NCBI RefSeq assembly: GCF_002157735.2
Contig: NZ_AP018690.1
Coordinates: 558,001 to 622,000 of the forward strand
Reading direction: 5' to 3'
Length of the DNA: 64,000 nucleotides
DNA from: Vibrio aphrogenes
GTDB taxonomy: Bacteria > Pseudomonadota > Gammaproteobacteria > Enterobacterales > Vibrionaceae
Position numbers and translations under genes: made by a program. The notes under the pieces were generated by a model. It was not told where the DNA came from. It ran no database searches and worked only from the letters and a program-made list of their open reading frames with translations. Each line of letters begins with the position of its first letter. Position 1 is the stretch's first letter. Positions 51,282-60,323 of this stretch are shown here, piece after piece.

Positions 51282-51764
51282 ATGTATACTCAACTTAAAT
51301 TGTTTCGCTCATATTTAGATAAAACTATTCTTATCGTTTGTGGATTTGCACTTTTATCTTTAGTGATTACGGTCACATGGCAGGTATTTAGCCGATATAT
51401 ATTAAATAATCCCAGCTCTTTTACGGATGAATTATCACGCTATTTAATGATTTGGTTAGGTTTACTTGGCGCAAGTTATTTATTTGGTAAACGAGGCCAT
51501 CTTGCAATTACATTATTAGCCGATAGCATCCCACCTAAAATAAATCTATTTTTACAATTCTTTATTAATACACTGATTATTTCTTTTGTCTCTCTTGCCA
51601 TGCTAAAAGGGGGATCTGCATTAATTGGACGCACGATGCAGCAATTTTCTCCCGCACTACAAATCCCAATGGCTTATGTCTATTTTATCTTGCCAGTGTC
51701 TGGCATTTTGATTCTGCTTTATCTGATTTTAAACATTTTAGAACCCATGTTTAAAAATAACTAA
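51282..51764 (+). CDS. dctQ: TRAP transporter small permease (DctQ family)
   Basis: A 160-residue membrane protein with four hydrophobic segments and the DctQ core: WQVFSRYILNNPSSFTDELSRYLMIWLGLLGAS and the basic KRGHLAITLL. It is the small membrane subunit joining DctP to DctM. AAGGG precedes the ATG. It is followed 22 bases later by dctM in the same operon. Confidence 0.9.
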   Translation: MYTQLKLFRSYLDKTILIVCGFALLSLVITVTWQVFSRYILNNPSSFTDELSRYLMIWLGLLGASYLFGKRGHLAITLLADSIPPKINLFLQFFINTLIISFVSLAMLKGGSALIGRTMQQFSPALQIPMAYVYFILPVSGILILLYLILNILEPMFKNN

Positions 51765-51786
51765 CCTAATATAAGAGACCTGAATT

Positions 51787-53100
51787 ATGGATATTTCAGT
51801 CGGCTTTTGGCTTTTATGCCTCTTTTTAACCATGATTGCACTCAGCGTGCCGATTGCCATTGCGATTGCCATGTCTTCATTGGTTATCATGTATACGATT
51901 TTACCTTTTGATGTTGCTTCAATGACCGCAGGACAAAAGATTGTAACTGGTGTCGATAGCTTTAGTTTGCTCGCGATTCCCTTTTTTATCTTAGCGGGCA
52001 ATATTATGAATCGCGGCGGCATTGCAGGTCGCCTCGTCAATTTTGCAAAATTATTAGTGGGAAGATTACCGGGCTCTTTAGCGCACGTGAATATTTTATC
52101 TAATATGATGTTTGGAGCGGTATCTGGTTCTGCCGTTGCGGCCGCCGCAGCCGTCGGTAAAACGTTAGCACCCGAAATGAAAAAAGAAGGCTACGATAAA
52201 GCGTATACCACTGCGGTTAATGTTGCCTCTTGCCCTGCAGGATTATTAATTCCCCCGAGTAACTCATTGATCGTTTTCTCTGTCGTCAGTGGAGGAACCT
52301 CAGTCGCCGCACTATTTATTGCCGGTTATGTCCCTGGGATATTAATGGGACTTAGCTGCATGATCGTCGCTTACTTTATCGCTAAGCGCAAAGGTTACGA
52401 TCAGCACGCTTATATTAAGCAAACAATAAAAGAAAAAGCCTTAATTACTTGGCAAGCCATCCCAAGCCTTGGCTTAATTATCGTGGTAATTGGTGGGATT
52501 ATTGGCGGTGTATTCACAGCGACTGAAGGCGCATGTATAGCGGTACTCTACTCTTTTATTTTGTCACTTTGTTATCGCTCAATTTCATGGGCGGATATGA
52601 AAAAAATCAGTATTGAAACTACTGAAATCACCGGCATCATGTTATTTATTATCGGGGCTTCAACCATCATGTCTTGGGCCATGGCGTTTACAGGCTTACC
52701 TGACATGATCAGTGAATGGATGTTATCTATTTCCGACAATCCAATCATCATATTTTTATTAATGAACTTAATATTATTGATCGTAGGAATGTTTATGGAT
52801 TTAACCCCGGCATTATTAATTTTCACCCCTATTTTTATGCCCATTGCCACACAATTAGGCATGCATCCTATACATTTTGCCATGATGATAATTTTTAATT
52901 TATGTATTGGTATTGCTACGCCTCCGGTCGGAACCGCTTTATTTGTTGGCTGTAGTGTCAGTAACGCCAAAATAGAAAAAGTGATTAAAGCCATCATGCC
53001 TTTCTGTGCCGTATTAATTATTACGTTACTATTAATCACCTTTATTCCAGCATTAAGTTTGGCGCTTCCTGAAGCATTAGGCTTAATCCACAACTTTTAA
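51787..53100 (+). CDS. dctM: TRAP transporter large permease (DctM family)
   Basis: A 437-residue protein with about 12 hydrophobic segments, the Na+-coupled channel subunit. DctM features include LAIPFFILAGNIMNRGGIAGRLVNF, FGAVSGSAVAAAAAVG and LIPPSNSLIVFSVV. It is the last gene of dctPQM and is followed by a GAAGGGG/CCCCTTC hairpin (53111-53134) with only weak T-richness. With dctP and dctQ it forms a complete transporter. Confidence 0.93.
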   Translation: MDISVGFWLLCLFLTMIALSVPIAIAIAMSSLVIMYTILPFDVASMTAGQKIVTGVDSFSLLAIPFFILAGNIMNRGGIAGRLVNFAKLLVGRLPGSLAHVNILSNMMFGAVSGSAVAAAAAVGKTLAPEMKKEGYDKAYTTAVNVASCPAGLLIPPSNSLIVFSVVSGGTSVAALFIAGYVPGILMGLSCMIVAYFIAKRKGYDQHAYIKQTIKEKALITWQAIPSLGLIIVVIGGIIGGVFTATEGACIAVLYSFILSLCYRSISWADMKKISIETTEITGIMLFIIGASTIMSWAMAFTGLPDMISEWMLSISDNPIIIFLLMNLILLIVGMFMDLTPALLIFTPIFMPIATQLGMHPIHFAMMIIFNLCIGIATPPVGTALFVGCSVSNAKIEKVIKAIMPFCAVLIITLLLITFIPALSLALPEALGLIHNF

Positions 53101-53110
53101 TCTTAATATG

Positions 53111-53134
53111 TGAAGGGGTTCACTAACCCCTTCA
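53111..53134 (+). terminator. Probable terminator of dctPQM
   Basis: TGAAGGGGTT / AACCCCTTCA stem with a 4-base loop, 11 bases after the stop, but without a clear T-run. Confidence 0.65.
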
Positions 53135-53150
53135 CTGTATAATTTCAATT

Positions 53151-53166
53151 TGTGATAAATCTCACC
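53151..53166. promoter_or_regulatory. CRP-type site candidate
   Basis: TGTGATAAATCTCACC: TGTGA-N6-TCACC, one base from the ideal TGTGA-N6-TCACA CRP box, 11 bases before motif site 15 and upstream of the secreted PL7 gene. Suggests carbon-status control. Confidence 0.5.
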
Positions 53167-53176
53167 ACTCACTTAT

Positions 53177-53187
53177 TTGTATTATCA
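53177..53187 (+). promoter_or_regulatory. Alginate-regulon motif site 15
   Basis: TTGTATTATCA, 91 bases upstream of the secreted PL7 gene, just after the CRP-type site. Confidence 0.6.
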
Positions 53188-53277
53188 TAAGATGTTAATG
53201 CGAAATGTATTCTCTTCAAAAATGTAAGATTAAACATCGCAACTTTATTCCAATAAAAAATGTAAAAGGGACAGAAC

Positions 53278-54324
53278 ATGTTAAAAAAATTTCTCTGCAT
53301 GTCGGTTGTTTTAGGTTTCTCGGCAAACTCGATGGCACAACAGCAAGCTTACCCCGTACCCGCGGATAAGTTTGACATGATGAATTGGAAAATTACCGTA
53401 CCAGAAGATCGAGATAAAAACGGTAAAATTGACGAGATCGAAGGCGTCGCTATGTTTAGCTACTCCAATCCAGATTATTTCTTCTTAGATGACGATGGCA
53501 ATATGGTTTTCCAAGTTCAAAATAAAGCCATTACCACGTCAGGCTCTTCTAATGCTCGCTCTGAATTACGTCAAATGTTACGTGGCACCGATCTCACCAT
53601 TGATGTTAAAGCACCGGCTAATAACTTTGCGATTGCCGCCCACCCTAATGCTAAACAATACGGTGCGATTGGTGGTAAGTTATCCGCCACCCTCAAAGTC
53701 AATCATGTAGCGACGCACGCCAATCAACCCGACAAGTACCCTGCCTATTCAGTGGTAGTGGGCCAAATTCATGCCAACAAAGATCCTAAATTAATGGAAG
53801 CAAACAGCGGCTTTGGTTATGGCAACGAACCTTTAAAAATCTTCTACAAAAAATGGCCGGGTCATACAACAGGGTCTGTTTTCTGGAACTACGAACGTAA
53901 CTTAGAAAAAGACGATCCAAACCGTATCGATATCGCTTATCCAGTTTGGGGCAATACTTGGGAAAACAAAGCCGACCCTAAAGAGGCTGGCCTTGCTTTA
54001 GGCGAAGAGTTTAGTTACGTAGTCGACGTTAAAGGCAATATCATGCATTTAACCTTTACGACTAAAAACCATAAGACCGTTGAATACAAAATCGATTTGT
54101 CTAAAAACCTCACCCCTTCTGGCGAAGTTGACTCTAAAGATAACCCACACGGCTATGCCGGCGATTCTTTCTACTTCAAAGCCGGAGCTTATGGTCAATG
54201 TAGCGTGAAAGATGATGAAGGCTTCTGGTCTCCTGGTTGTGCAGGTACTGGTGACTTTGCAACCGACGTGAAAAATGGTGACTATAACAGCGTAAGTTTC
54301 TCAAAGTTAGAACTCTCTAACTAA
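53278..54324 (+). CDS. Alginate lyase, PL7, secreted (fourth PL7)
   Basis: A 348-residue lyase with an ordinary signal peptide (cleavage near SMAQ) and no lipobox cysteine, unlike the other three PL7 proteins in the window; hence probably freely secreted or periplasmic. One PL7 domain with motifs RSELRQML, QIHANKDP and YFKAGAYGQCS. It shares subgroup features (NFAIAAHPNAKQYGAIGG, the Cys-containing C-terminal loop) with the lipoprotein PL7 at 48652-49704. CRP-type and alginate-regulon motif sites lie upstream. A terminator follows at 54376. Confidence 0.92.
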   Translation: MLKKFLCMSVVLGFSANSMAQQQAYPVPADKFDMMNWKITVPEDRDKNGKIDEIEGVAMFSYSNPDYFFLDDDGNMVFQVQNKAITTSGSSNARSELRQMLRGTDLTIDVKAPANNFAIAAHPNAKQYGAIGGKLSATLKVNHVATHANQPDKYPAYSVVVGQIHANKDPKLMEANSGFGYGNEPLKIFYKKWPGHTTGSVFWNYERNLEKDDPNRIDIAYPVWGNTWENKADPKEAGLALGEEFSYVVDVKGNIMHLTFTTKNHKTVEYKIDLSKNLTPSGEVDSKDNPHGYAGDSFYFKAGAYGQCSVKDDEGFWSPGCAGTGDFATDVKNGDYNSVSFSKLELSN

Positions 54325-54375
54325 GCCATTCTAACAATGGGAGGTGTTCTTCCTATTCCTTCCCTAATCTCAATG

Positions 54376-54409
54376 ACCGCCTTTGTACTGCACGATGGCG
54401 GTTATTTTT
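54376..54409 (+). terminator. Terminator of the secreted PL7 gene
   Basis: ACCGCC / GGCGGT stem with a 15-base loop and TTATTTTT tail, 52 bases after the stop. Confidence 0.75.
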
Positions 54410-54571
54410 CTAATTATCTTTGTTTTTTATTTCGCTTCATGATAATCGTATTTTTCATGCATTTCATTTCAAAATAGCAACAATTTATTCAAAATAACCA
54501 CACTAAAACTAGTTACATTTAGAAACAAACCATTTGACATTGTTACATTCGCTCGTACAATCTCATTTGTT

Positions 54572-54590
54572 GATACTAATTATCATTATC
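54572..54590. promoter_or_regulatory. Fur box candidate upstream of efeO
   Basis: GATACTAATTATCATTATC matches 16 of 19 positions of the Fur consensus and lies 14 bases before the efeO start, consistent with iron repression of the operon. Confidence 0.85.
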
Positions 54591-54604
54591 AAAAGTGAGG
54601 TCTT

Positions 54605-55402
54605 ATGACGTTTAAACACACGTGCTTATCCTTAGCACTGCTTGCTAGCTTGAATATCTCTGCGGTACAAGCTGCGCCAAACATTGATGCAGAATTACAG
54701 GAATACAAAACATTTTCGATCAATAAAATTGATGCTTTAGTAACACAAACTCAAACTTTTGTGGACTATTTAAATGCCGGAAAACTCGAAGAAGCCAAAG
54801 CGCTTTATCCGATTGTGCGCATGAATTTTGAAACGGTTGAACCCATTGCAGAAAGCTTTGGTGATTTAGATCCCCGCATTGATGCCCGTAAAGCCGACTT
54901 AGAGCCCAATGAAAAGTGGACCGGATTTCACCCTATTGAAGAAATATTATGGGTCCATAACACTACCCAAGGTACTGAGCAATATAGCCAACAACTGATG
55001 TCTGATGTGAAAGAGCTACGTGCCAAAGTCGCTACCGTTGAGGTCACGCCAGAATTAATGGTTCAAGGTGCTATTGACCTACTCAATGAAGTCTCAACCA
55101 GTAAAATTTCTGGCGAAGAAGAAATCTACTCTCATACTGATCTCTATGACTTCCAAGGCAATATCGACGGTGCTGAGAAAATTTACACTCTGTTTAAAGC
55201 CAAGCTCACCACGATTGACCCGAATCTAGTTAAGACTTTAGATGACCGTTTTGCACAAGTGAATCAGTTACTTGCTCAACAAAAAGTCGGTGATAAATTC
55301 AAATCTTATACCGAATTAAGCGATTCCGAAATTGCGGGCTTAGCCGAAGCAGTCAACAAATTGGGCGAACCGCTTGCTCAAATGGGTATTATTTTGGAAT
55401 AA
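54605..55402 (+). CDS. efeO: EfeO-type periplasmic iron-uptake protein (imelysin/M75 domain)
   Basis: A 265-residue secreted protein: signal peptide ending near VQAAP, then a single imelysin-like M75 domain with the GFHPIEEILW (HxxE) metal motif (about 116-125). It lacks the N-terminal cupredoxin domain of E. coli EfeO, as in many short EfeO forms. It is the first gene of an operon with efeB (8-base gap) and efeU. GAGG lies five bases before the ATG. It is thought to present iron to the EfeU permease. Confidence 0.88.
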   Translation: MTFKHTCLSLALLASLNISAVQAAPNIDAELQEYKTFSINKIDALVTQTQTFVDYLNAGKLEEAKALYPIVRMNFETVEPIAESFGDLDPRIDARKADLEPNEKWTGFHPIEEILWVHNTTQGTEQYSQQLMSDVKELRAKVATVEVTPELMVQGAIDLLNEVSTSKISGEEEIYSHTDLYDFQGNIDGAEKIYTLFKAKLTTIDPNLVKTLDDRFAQVNQLLAQQKVGDKFKSYTELSDSEIAGLAEAVNKLGEPLAQMGIILE

Positions 55403-55409
55403 ATGCATA

Positions 55410-56651
55410 ATGAATAAACGACAGAATAAAACATCTCTTGAACCTTCTAGTTTATCTCGTCGTCTATTGCTAAAAGGAGCGGCATTAGGCGGCTCCTCTC
55501 TTCTTTTCGGAAAAGCATTAGCGTCTCAAGGCTCAACAACCACAGCAGAAAATCTCACGCAAGCAACCTATACCCCTATCCCATTTTATGGGCAACATCA
55601 GGCTGGTATTGTCACTCCGCAACAGCGTCATATTTATTTTATGGTGTTGAGATTAGACAGCACCGATAAAGCCGCTGTCATTCAACTCTTCAAGCAATGG
55701 ACTCAACAAGCGGCGTTATTAACTCAAGGTGAGAATGTTGCTCCCTATCGAAAAAATAAATATGTGCCACCTTCCGATACTGGCGAAGCCGATAGTTTAG
55801 CCAGTAATAATTTGAGCTTAACCTTTGGTATTGCTCCTTCTTTTTTACACAAACTCGGATTAGCCGATAAAGCTCCGGCAGAGTTTACCCCTTTGCCGCA
55901 CTTCCCTCGTGATCAACTGCAAGATCAATACACTGGTGGTGATATCTGCATTCAATCTTGTGCTGATGACCCTCAAGTGGCTTTTCACGCCGTGAGACAA
56001 TTAGTTCGCTATGCCCGAACCTCAATGGTTTCAATGCTATGGGCGCAAAGCGGCTTCAACTCTTATGATAAGCCGAATCAAACCCCACGTAATTTATTTG
56101 GCTTTAAAGATGGCACAGCCAACGCTTTGACTCTGCAAGAACCAGATAAGCATATTTGGGTAACCGAACCCAATTGGCTACAAGGCGGAAGCTACTTAGT
56201 GGTTCGTCGTATCCAAATGCATTTAGAAACTTGGGACCGCACCAGCTTTGGCGAACAAGAAAATACCTTTGGACGACATAAACTAAATGGCGCACCAATG
56301 GGACAAACTGAAGAATTTGAACCTATCAATCCATCGCTAAAAGACCATAAAGGTGAACCTGCGATGCCGGTTGATTCACACGTACACCTTGCTCACAGTA
56401 CAGGCCAACAAATGCTACGCCGTTCTTTTTCTTACGTCGAAGGCATCAATACTCGTACCAGTCAGTATGATTCTGGGCTCCTGTTTGTGTCATTTCAAAA
56501 ATCACCACAACAATTTATCGATATACAAAATGCCTTTGGCAAAATCGACAAAATGAATGAATACATTACTCATGTAGGAAGCGGCTTATTCGCTTGTTTT
56601 CCTGGTGTCAAAGAGGGAGAGTACCTTGGACAATCTTTACTCGAAGGTTAA
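55410..56651 (+). CDS. efeB: EfeB dye-decolorising heme peroxidase (Tat-exported)
   Basis: About 413 residues. A twin-arginine signal is clear (SRRLLLKGAALGGSSLL), so it is exported folded. Dyp-peroxidase motifs are GFKDGTAN (GxxDG, about residue 231) and the VRRIQMHLETWDR segment with a distal Arg region; RRSFSY occurs near the end. Start 55410 (MNKRQNK) is chosen; the open frame extends upstream through the end of efeO. EfeB oxidises ferrous iron or acts on heme in the periplasm. Its 3' end overlaps the efeU start. Confidence 0.92.
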   Translation: MNKRQNKTSLEPSSLSRRLLLKGAALGGSSLLFGKALASQGSTTTAENLTQATYTPIPFYGQHQAGIVTPQQRHIYFMVLRLDSTDKAAVIQLFKQWTQQAALLTQGENVAPYRKNKYVPPSDTGEADSLASNNLSLTFGIAPSFLHKLGLADKAPAEFTPLPHFPRDQLQDQYTGGDICIQSCADDPQVAFHAVRQLVRYARTSMVSMLWAQSGFNSYDKPNQTPRNLFGFKDGTANALTLQEPDKHIWVTEPNWLQGGSYLVVRRIQMHLETWDRTSFGEQENTFGRHKLNGAPMGQTEEFEPINPSLKDHKGEPAMPVDSHVHLAHSTGQQMLRRSFSYVEGINTRTSQYDSGLLFVSFQKSPQQFIDIQNAFGKIDKMNEYITHVGSGLFACFPGVKEGEYLGQSLLEG

Positions 56652-58359
56652 GTTTTTTCACCTTTTTAAGCGCGTTATGGTTTGCGCTCTATTGCTATTG
56701 AGTGCCAACGCGCTTGCCGCCGATAAGGTCAACTTTTCTCCGGCTTACATCGCGCTTTCTGATGCGATAGGAGCAACGAAAAGTGGTGACCTCAGCGCGG
56801 CAAAACAAGACGTTTCACAAATGGACACCTATTTGTCTAGCCTTAATATTGCAGAAACGGCCAATAAAAAAAACGTCATCAAAGCGATGAAAACGGCGCA
56901 GCAATCACCAACGGTGGAACATTTAACCGCCTTATCTTCAGCATTAATTGCGCTGGAAAAATACGTCAATCCCGTTGATTACGCCACCATGCGTAAACAA
57001 TTCATTAAGTACGTCATGCCAACTTATGACGCATTAGCGCAAGCCGTTGCTCAACAAGATATGGCGTTAGTGAATACCCATTTCCGGCGTTTTAATTCGG
57101 CCTGGGCAAAACGTGAACGTGTCGTGCATGAAACCAGTATGGGACATTATGGTCAAATCGAGACAGCTTTAGCACTATTAAATGTAGAGAAATCTCGCGC
57201 TACACCATCGTGGATACAGATCCAACAGCAAACGGATCAATTAGGCGCTTCGCTCGACAGTTTCAACCGTGGTGAAACCATCACAACCAGCACCAGTGAT
57301 ATGACATTAGCCTCCGGTATTGCGTTATTAAACACTGCCTTAAGTGATTATCAACAACACGACACCAGTGCGGGCAACCAAAACATCTTATCTTTCATCC
57401 AGCATTGGCCCACTTTTGAAAGTGATGTCAGCACCCGCTCACCCAGTTTGTACACTCGGGTTGAAAATCAACTGCCACTAATTATGGCGGCGAATGGTGA
57501 TGACAAGCATCAAAGCAAATTAGAACGGCTGATTGATGAACTGTCGGCGTTAAACCCTGCTGCCAATTACACCGCCTTAGATGCCGCTCTGATTTTATTA
57601 AGAGAAGGTTTAGAAGCGCTCTTGATTGTGATTGCCTTGTTCTCAACCATGAAAGCGGCAGAGCAAAAACGGGGGCAATCTTGGGTGATCAGCGGTGCCG
57701 CCTTAGGGTTAGTCACCAGCTTATTATTAGCCTGGGGATTAGTGCAGTTCTTGCCGACCAACATCGCAGGCAATACACGCGAGAAACTAGAAGGCATTGT
57801 GGGATTATTTGCGGTACTAATGATGCTTTTTGTCGGTATTTGGTTACATGGCAAATCATCCGCAGAATCGTGGAAACGCTTTTTACATCAACATACCAAC
57901 AAGGCTTTAAGTGTCGGAAGTTTTCTTTCTCTAGGGGCTTTAAGTTTTCTAGCGGTATTTCGTGAAGGGGCCGAAACGGTATTATTTTATGCCGGCATTT
58001 TGCCAAAAATAGCGCTGAGTCAATTCATTCTTGGCATTGTCATTGCCATCGTTATTCTTGCTCTGGTTGCGGTGCTCATTTTAAAAAGCTCTATGAAATT
58101 GCCCATCCCTGTGATTTTCAAAGTCTTCACATGGTTAGTGTATTTCTTAGCTTTCAAAATGTTAGGTGTGAGTATTCATGCGCTGCAACTGACGGGCACA
58201 TTAAGCATTCATGTGCTGCCAAGCTTACCCACTATTAACCTCATCGGTTTTTATCCTACCGTTGAAACGATATTGGCACATGCAGTGTATATGCTCATTG
58301 TCATCGCCTCTATTTATTGGCAAAAAAAGGCCACACAACCACGCCTTTCCCCAAATTAA
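56626..58359 (+). CDS. efeU: EfeU/FTR1-family ferrous iron permease with periplasmic N-terminal region
   Basis: About 577 residues: signal peptide, a long soluble N-terminal region (about 40-310), then an FTR1 permease with about 7 membrane segments. Both iron-binding REGLE-type motifs are present: LREGLEALLIV (about 325-335) and FREGAETVLFY. The start is best placed at TTG 56626, six bases after GGAG and inside the last codons of efeB; an in-frame GTG lies at 56605. The overlap suggests translational coupling. Fused forms of this kind are known. A terminator follows at 58388. Confidence 0.9.
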   Translation: MDNLYSKVKFFHLFKRVMVCALLLLSANALAADKVNFSPAYIALSDAIGATKSGDLSAAKQDVSQMDTYLSSLNIAETANKKNVIKAMKTAQQSPTVEHLTALSSALIALEKYVNPVDYATMRKQFIKYVMPTYDALAQAVAQQDMALVNTHFRRFNSAWAKRERVVHETSMGHYGQIETALALLNVEKSRATPSWIQIQQQTDQLGASLDSFNRGETITTSTSDMTLASGIALLNTALSDYQQHDTSAGNQNILSFIQHWPTFESDVSTRSPSLYTRVENQLPLIMAANGDDKHQSKLERLIDELSALNPAANYTALDAALILLREGLEALLIVIALFSTMKAAEQKRGQSWVISGAALGLVTSLLLAWGLVQFLPTNIAGNTREKLEGIVGLFAVLMMLFVGIWLHGKSSAESWKRFLHQHTNKALSVGSFLSLGALSFLAVFREGAETVLFYAGILPKIALSQFILGIVIAIVILALVAVLILKSSMKLPIPVIFKVFTWLVYFLAFKMLGVSIHALQLTGTLSIHVLPSLPTINLIGFYPTVETILAHAVYMLIVIASIYWQKKATQPRLSPN

Positions 58360-58387
58360 CGCCTTGCCCTCTCATTTCTCATAGTAA

Positions 58388-58415
58388 AAAGCCAGTAATA
58401 AACACTACTGGCTTT
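58388..58415 (+). terminator. Terminator of the efeOBU operon
   Basis: AAAGCCAGTA / TACTGGCTTT stem with an 8-base loop and TTCCTTT tail. Confidence 0.82.
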
Positions 58416-58455
58416 CCTTTATTTTATATATAACGACTTAGTCTCACGAAGTTAA

Positions 58456-58475
58456 TTATCCGCAGCTGAGGTTAA
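58456..58475. repeat. Solo end of the inverted-repeat element (copy E)
   Basis: TTATCCGCAGCTGAGGTTAA, the right end of the element only; no left end or interior recognised. Its terminal bases supply the stop codon (58472-58474) of the VOC gene on the minus strand, as in copy A with fumC. Confidence 0.75.
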
Positions 58476-58978
58476 TTATAAGCACCGCTAGAGTAATGTA
58501 ACTCGTAGCTGTGGCTGTAAATTTCAAGAATATTACCAAACGGGTCTTCCATGTAGATCATGCGATATGGTTTCTCACCTGGATAATAATAACGTGGCGC
58601 TTTCATGCGTTTTTTACCACCAGCGGCTACAATACGTTCCGCTAAACCTTCAACATCCGGGTCTTGAACGCAGAAGTGGAATACGCCAGTTTTCCAGTAT
58701 TCAAAGTTATCTTCAGGGTTTTCTTGATTCTTAAATTCAAATAATTCTACACCTACTCGGTCACCGGTTGACATATGCGCAATTCGAAAACGCTCCCAGC
58801 CTGCACCAAAGACATCGGTACACATTTCGCCGATTGCAGAGTCATCTTCTACGACATCTGTCGGTTCCATAATTAAATACCAACCCAATACTTCCGTATA
58901 AAATTTTACCGCCGCCTCAAGATCAGGCACCGAAATACCGATATGAGAAAACGTTCTTGGGTATGTTTTATTATCCAT
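58472..58978 (-). CDS. VOC-family (glyoxalase I-like) metalloprotein
   Basis: A 168-residue vicinal-oxygen-chelate protein. Two beta-alpha-beta-beta-beta modules give four potential metal ligands: His in FSHIGISV, Glu in VELFEF, His in VFHFCVQD and Glu in NILEIYSH. This is the glyoxalase I-like set, but substrate cannot be assigned; extradiol dioxygenases and isomerases share it. It is divergent from a LysR gene. The stop codon lies within a solo repeat end, so its last residues (GAYN) may be altered. Confidence 0.85.
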   Translation of the reverse strand: MDNKTYPRTFSHIGISVPDLEAAVKFYTEVLGWYLIMEPTDVVEDDSAIGEMCTDVFGAGWERFRIAHMSTGDRVGVELFEFKNQENPEDNFEYWKTGVFHFCVQDPDVEGLAERIVAAGGKKRMKAPRYYYPGEKPYRMIYMEDPFGNILEIYSHSYELHYSSGAYN

Positions 58979-59107
58979 TGATTACCTCATTGTTTTAATG
59001 GTTTAGTTTTGGTGTTTGTTATTGCTTGAGGTGAATATTAATCAACTGACTTTACATTTTAAAATTATCGATTATTCTCATTTCAATAAATTATTGTTAT
59101 CAGAGTG

Positions 59108-60007
59108 ATGAATACGATGTTGAACCCGGTTTGGCTACATACCTTTAAAACTTTAGTGGATGTCGGACACTTCACTAAAACCAGTGAGAAGCTGTTTATG
59201 ACTCAACCAGGAGTCAGCCAGCATATCCAGAAATTAGAAGCCGCTTGTGGACACGATTTAATTATTCGATATAACAAAACCTTCGAATTAACGGAACAAG
59301 GTGAGCGAGTGTATGCTTATGCCCAGCAGTTAAGCCTCAATGAAAAAGCCTTATTGGACACACTCAATACCGACGACCCTTATCATGGTGATATTAAATT
59401 AGCTTGCTCTGGCTCGTTAGCTCTGTCGTTATTTCCTAAATTACTTGAGCTGCAAAAACACAATCCAGCGCTTATCGTGCAATTAGAAGTGGCCCCTAAT
59501 CAAAAGATTCTCAATGATGTGCAAGAAGGAAAAATTGACTTAGGTATCGTGACTCATAAGCCACAAGAGAGTTTTTTTGAAATTGAAAAACTTGGGGTGG
59601 AATCTTTGTGTCTAGTGGTGCCTAAAAGTTATCAAGCTTCACCGATCACGGTACAACAACTGATGTCATTAGGCATGATACGTCATCCTGATGCCGATCA
59701 TTATTTATCGCTTTATTTGCATCGATGTGGTGAAGAAAGTTGGCAAGATATTGAAATTGAAAAAATTCCCACTAAAAGTTATATCAATCAATTAAGTCAG
59801 ATCTTATTGCCCATCTCGCAAGGAATGGGATTTACCGTCTTACCCAAAAGTGCGGTAGACGGGTTTTCTTTAAATGAAGAGATTGCTATTCATCAGCCGA
59901 TTCAAAGAGTCACTGAACCTTTGTATTGTGTTGGAAAACGCCACAAGCCACACACTAAACGGCAGGCGATGGTTTTGAAACATTTGCAGCAATGGATCAA
60001 TCATTAA
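59108..60007 (+). CDS. LysR-family transcriptional regulator
   Basis: About 299 residues. N-terminal helix-turn-helix with DVGHFTKTSEKLFMTQPGVSQHIQKLEAACG, then an inducer-binding domain. Start ATG 59108 is one of several close candidates (GTG 59105, ATG 59117). It is divergent from the VOC gene, the usual arrangement when a LysR protein controls its neighbour. The inducer is unknown. Confidence 0.87.
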   Translation: MNTMLNPVWLHTFKTLVDVGHFTKTSEKLFMTQPGVSQHIQKLEAACGHDLIIRYNKTFELTEQGERVYAYAQQLSLNEKALLDTLNTDDPYHGDIKLACSGSLALSLFPKLLELQKHNPALIVQLEVAPNQKILNDVQEGKIDLGIVTHKPQESFFEIEKLGVESLCLVVPKSYQASPITVQQLMSLGMIRHPDADHYLSLYLHRCGEESWQDIEIEKIPTKSYINQLSQILLPISQGMGFTVLPKSAVDGFSLNEEIAIHQPIQRVTEPLYCVGKRHKPHTKRQAMVLKHLQQWINH

Positions 60008-60323
60008 TGCCCGAATTCAATGGTTATAGCGCCGCTCAATAATGAAATCTACCGTTCACACATAAAGAAATGTCACCATAAAAAACAGTCACTCGCTCAT
60101 CATGATAGAACGCTATCTTCTGTTAATAACAGAATAAACAGTAACAGGCGAATAAACGGCAACAAGCTATTAACTGGACAAATAAAAAAGCGACTCAACA
60201 TCAAAGCCATAGGGGACTCTGCCTGTTCAGCCGCTTACTGATCTTCACAATGTCAATACATTGAGGAGATATCGAGAGCTTAATTCAATAACTAGCTCTT
60301 ACATTAAATAACTGGCTCTTAGA
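60008..60323. other. Intergenic region between LysR and SDR genes
   Basis: Low-complexity AT-rich DNA with a loose 19-20 bp periodicity near 60121-60180 (recurring AATAAAC and AACAG) and the SDR 3'-end repeat at 60287. An open frame of 73 codons (60020-60241) lacks support. Confidence 0.45.

Noticed and set aside
52572..53093. A 173-codon open frame antisense to dctM
   Set aside because: It is a mirror of a membrane-protein gene with strong motifs on the other strand; no ribosome site or family resemblance.
60020..60241. A 73-codon frame after the second LysR gene
   Set aside because: Built from low-complexity Asn/Lys-rich repeats; no support as a protein.
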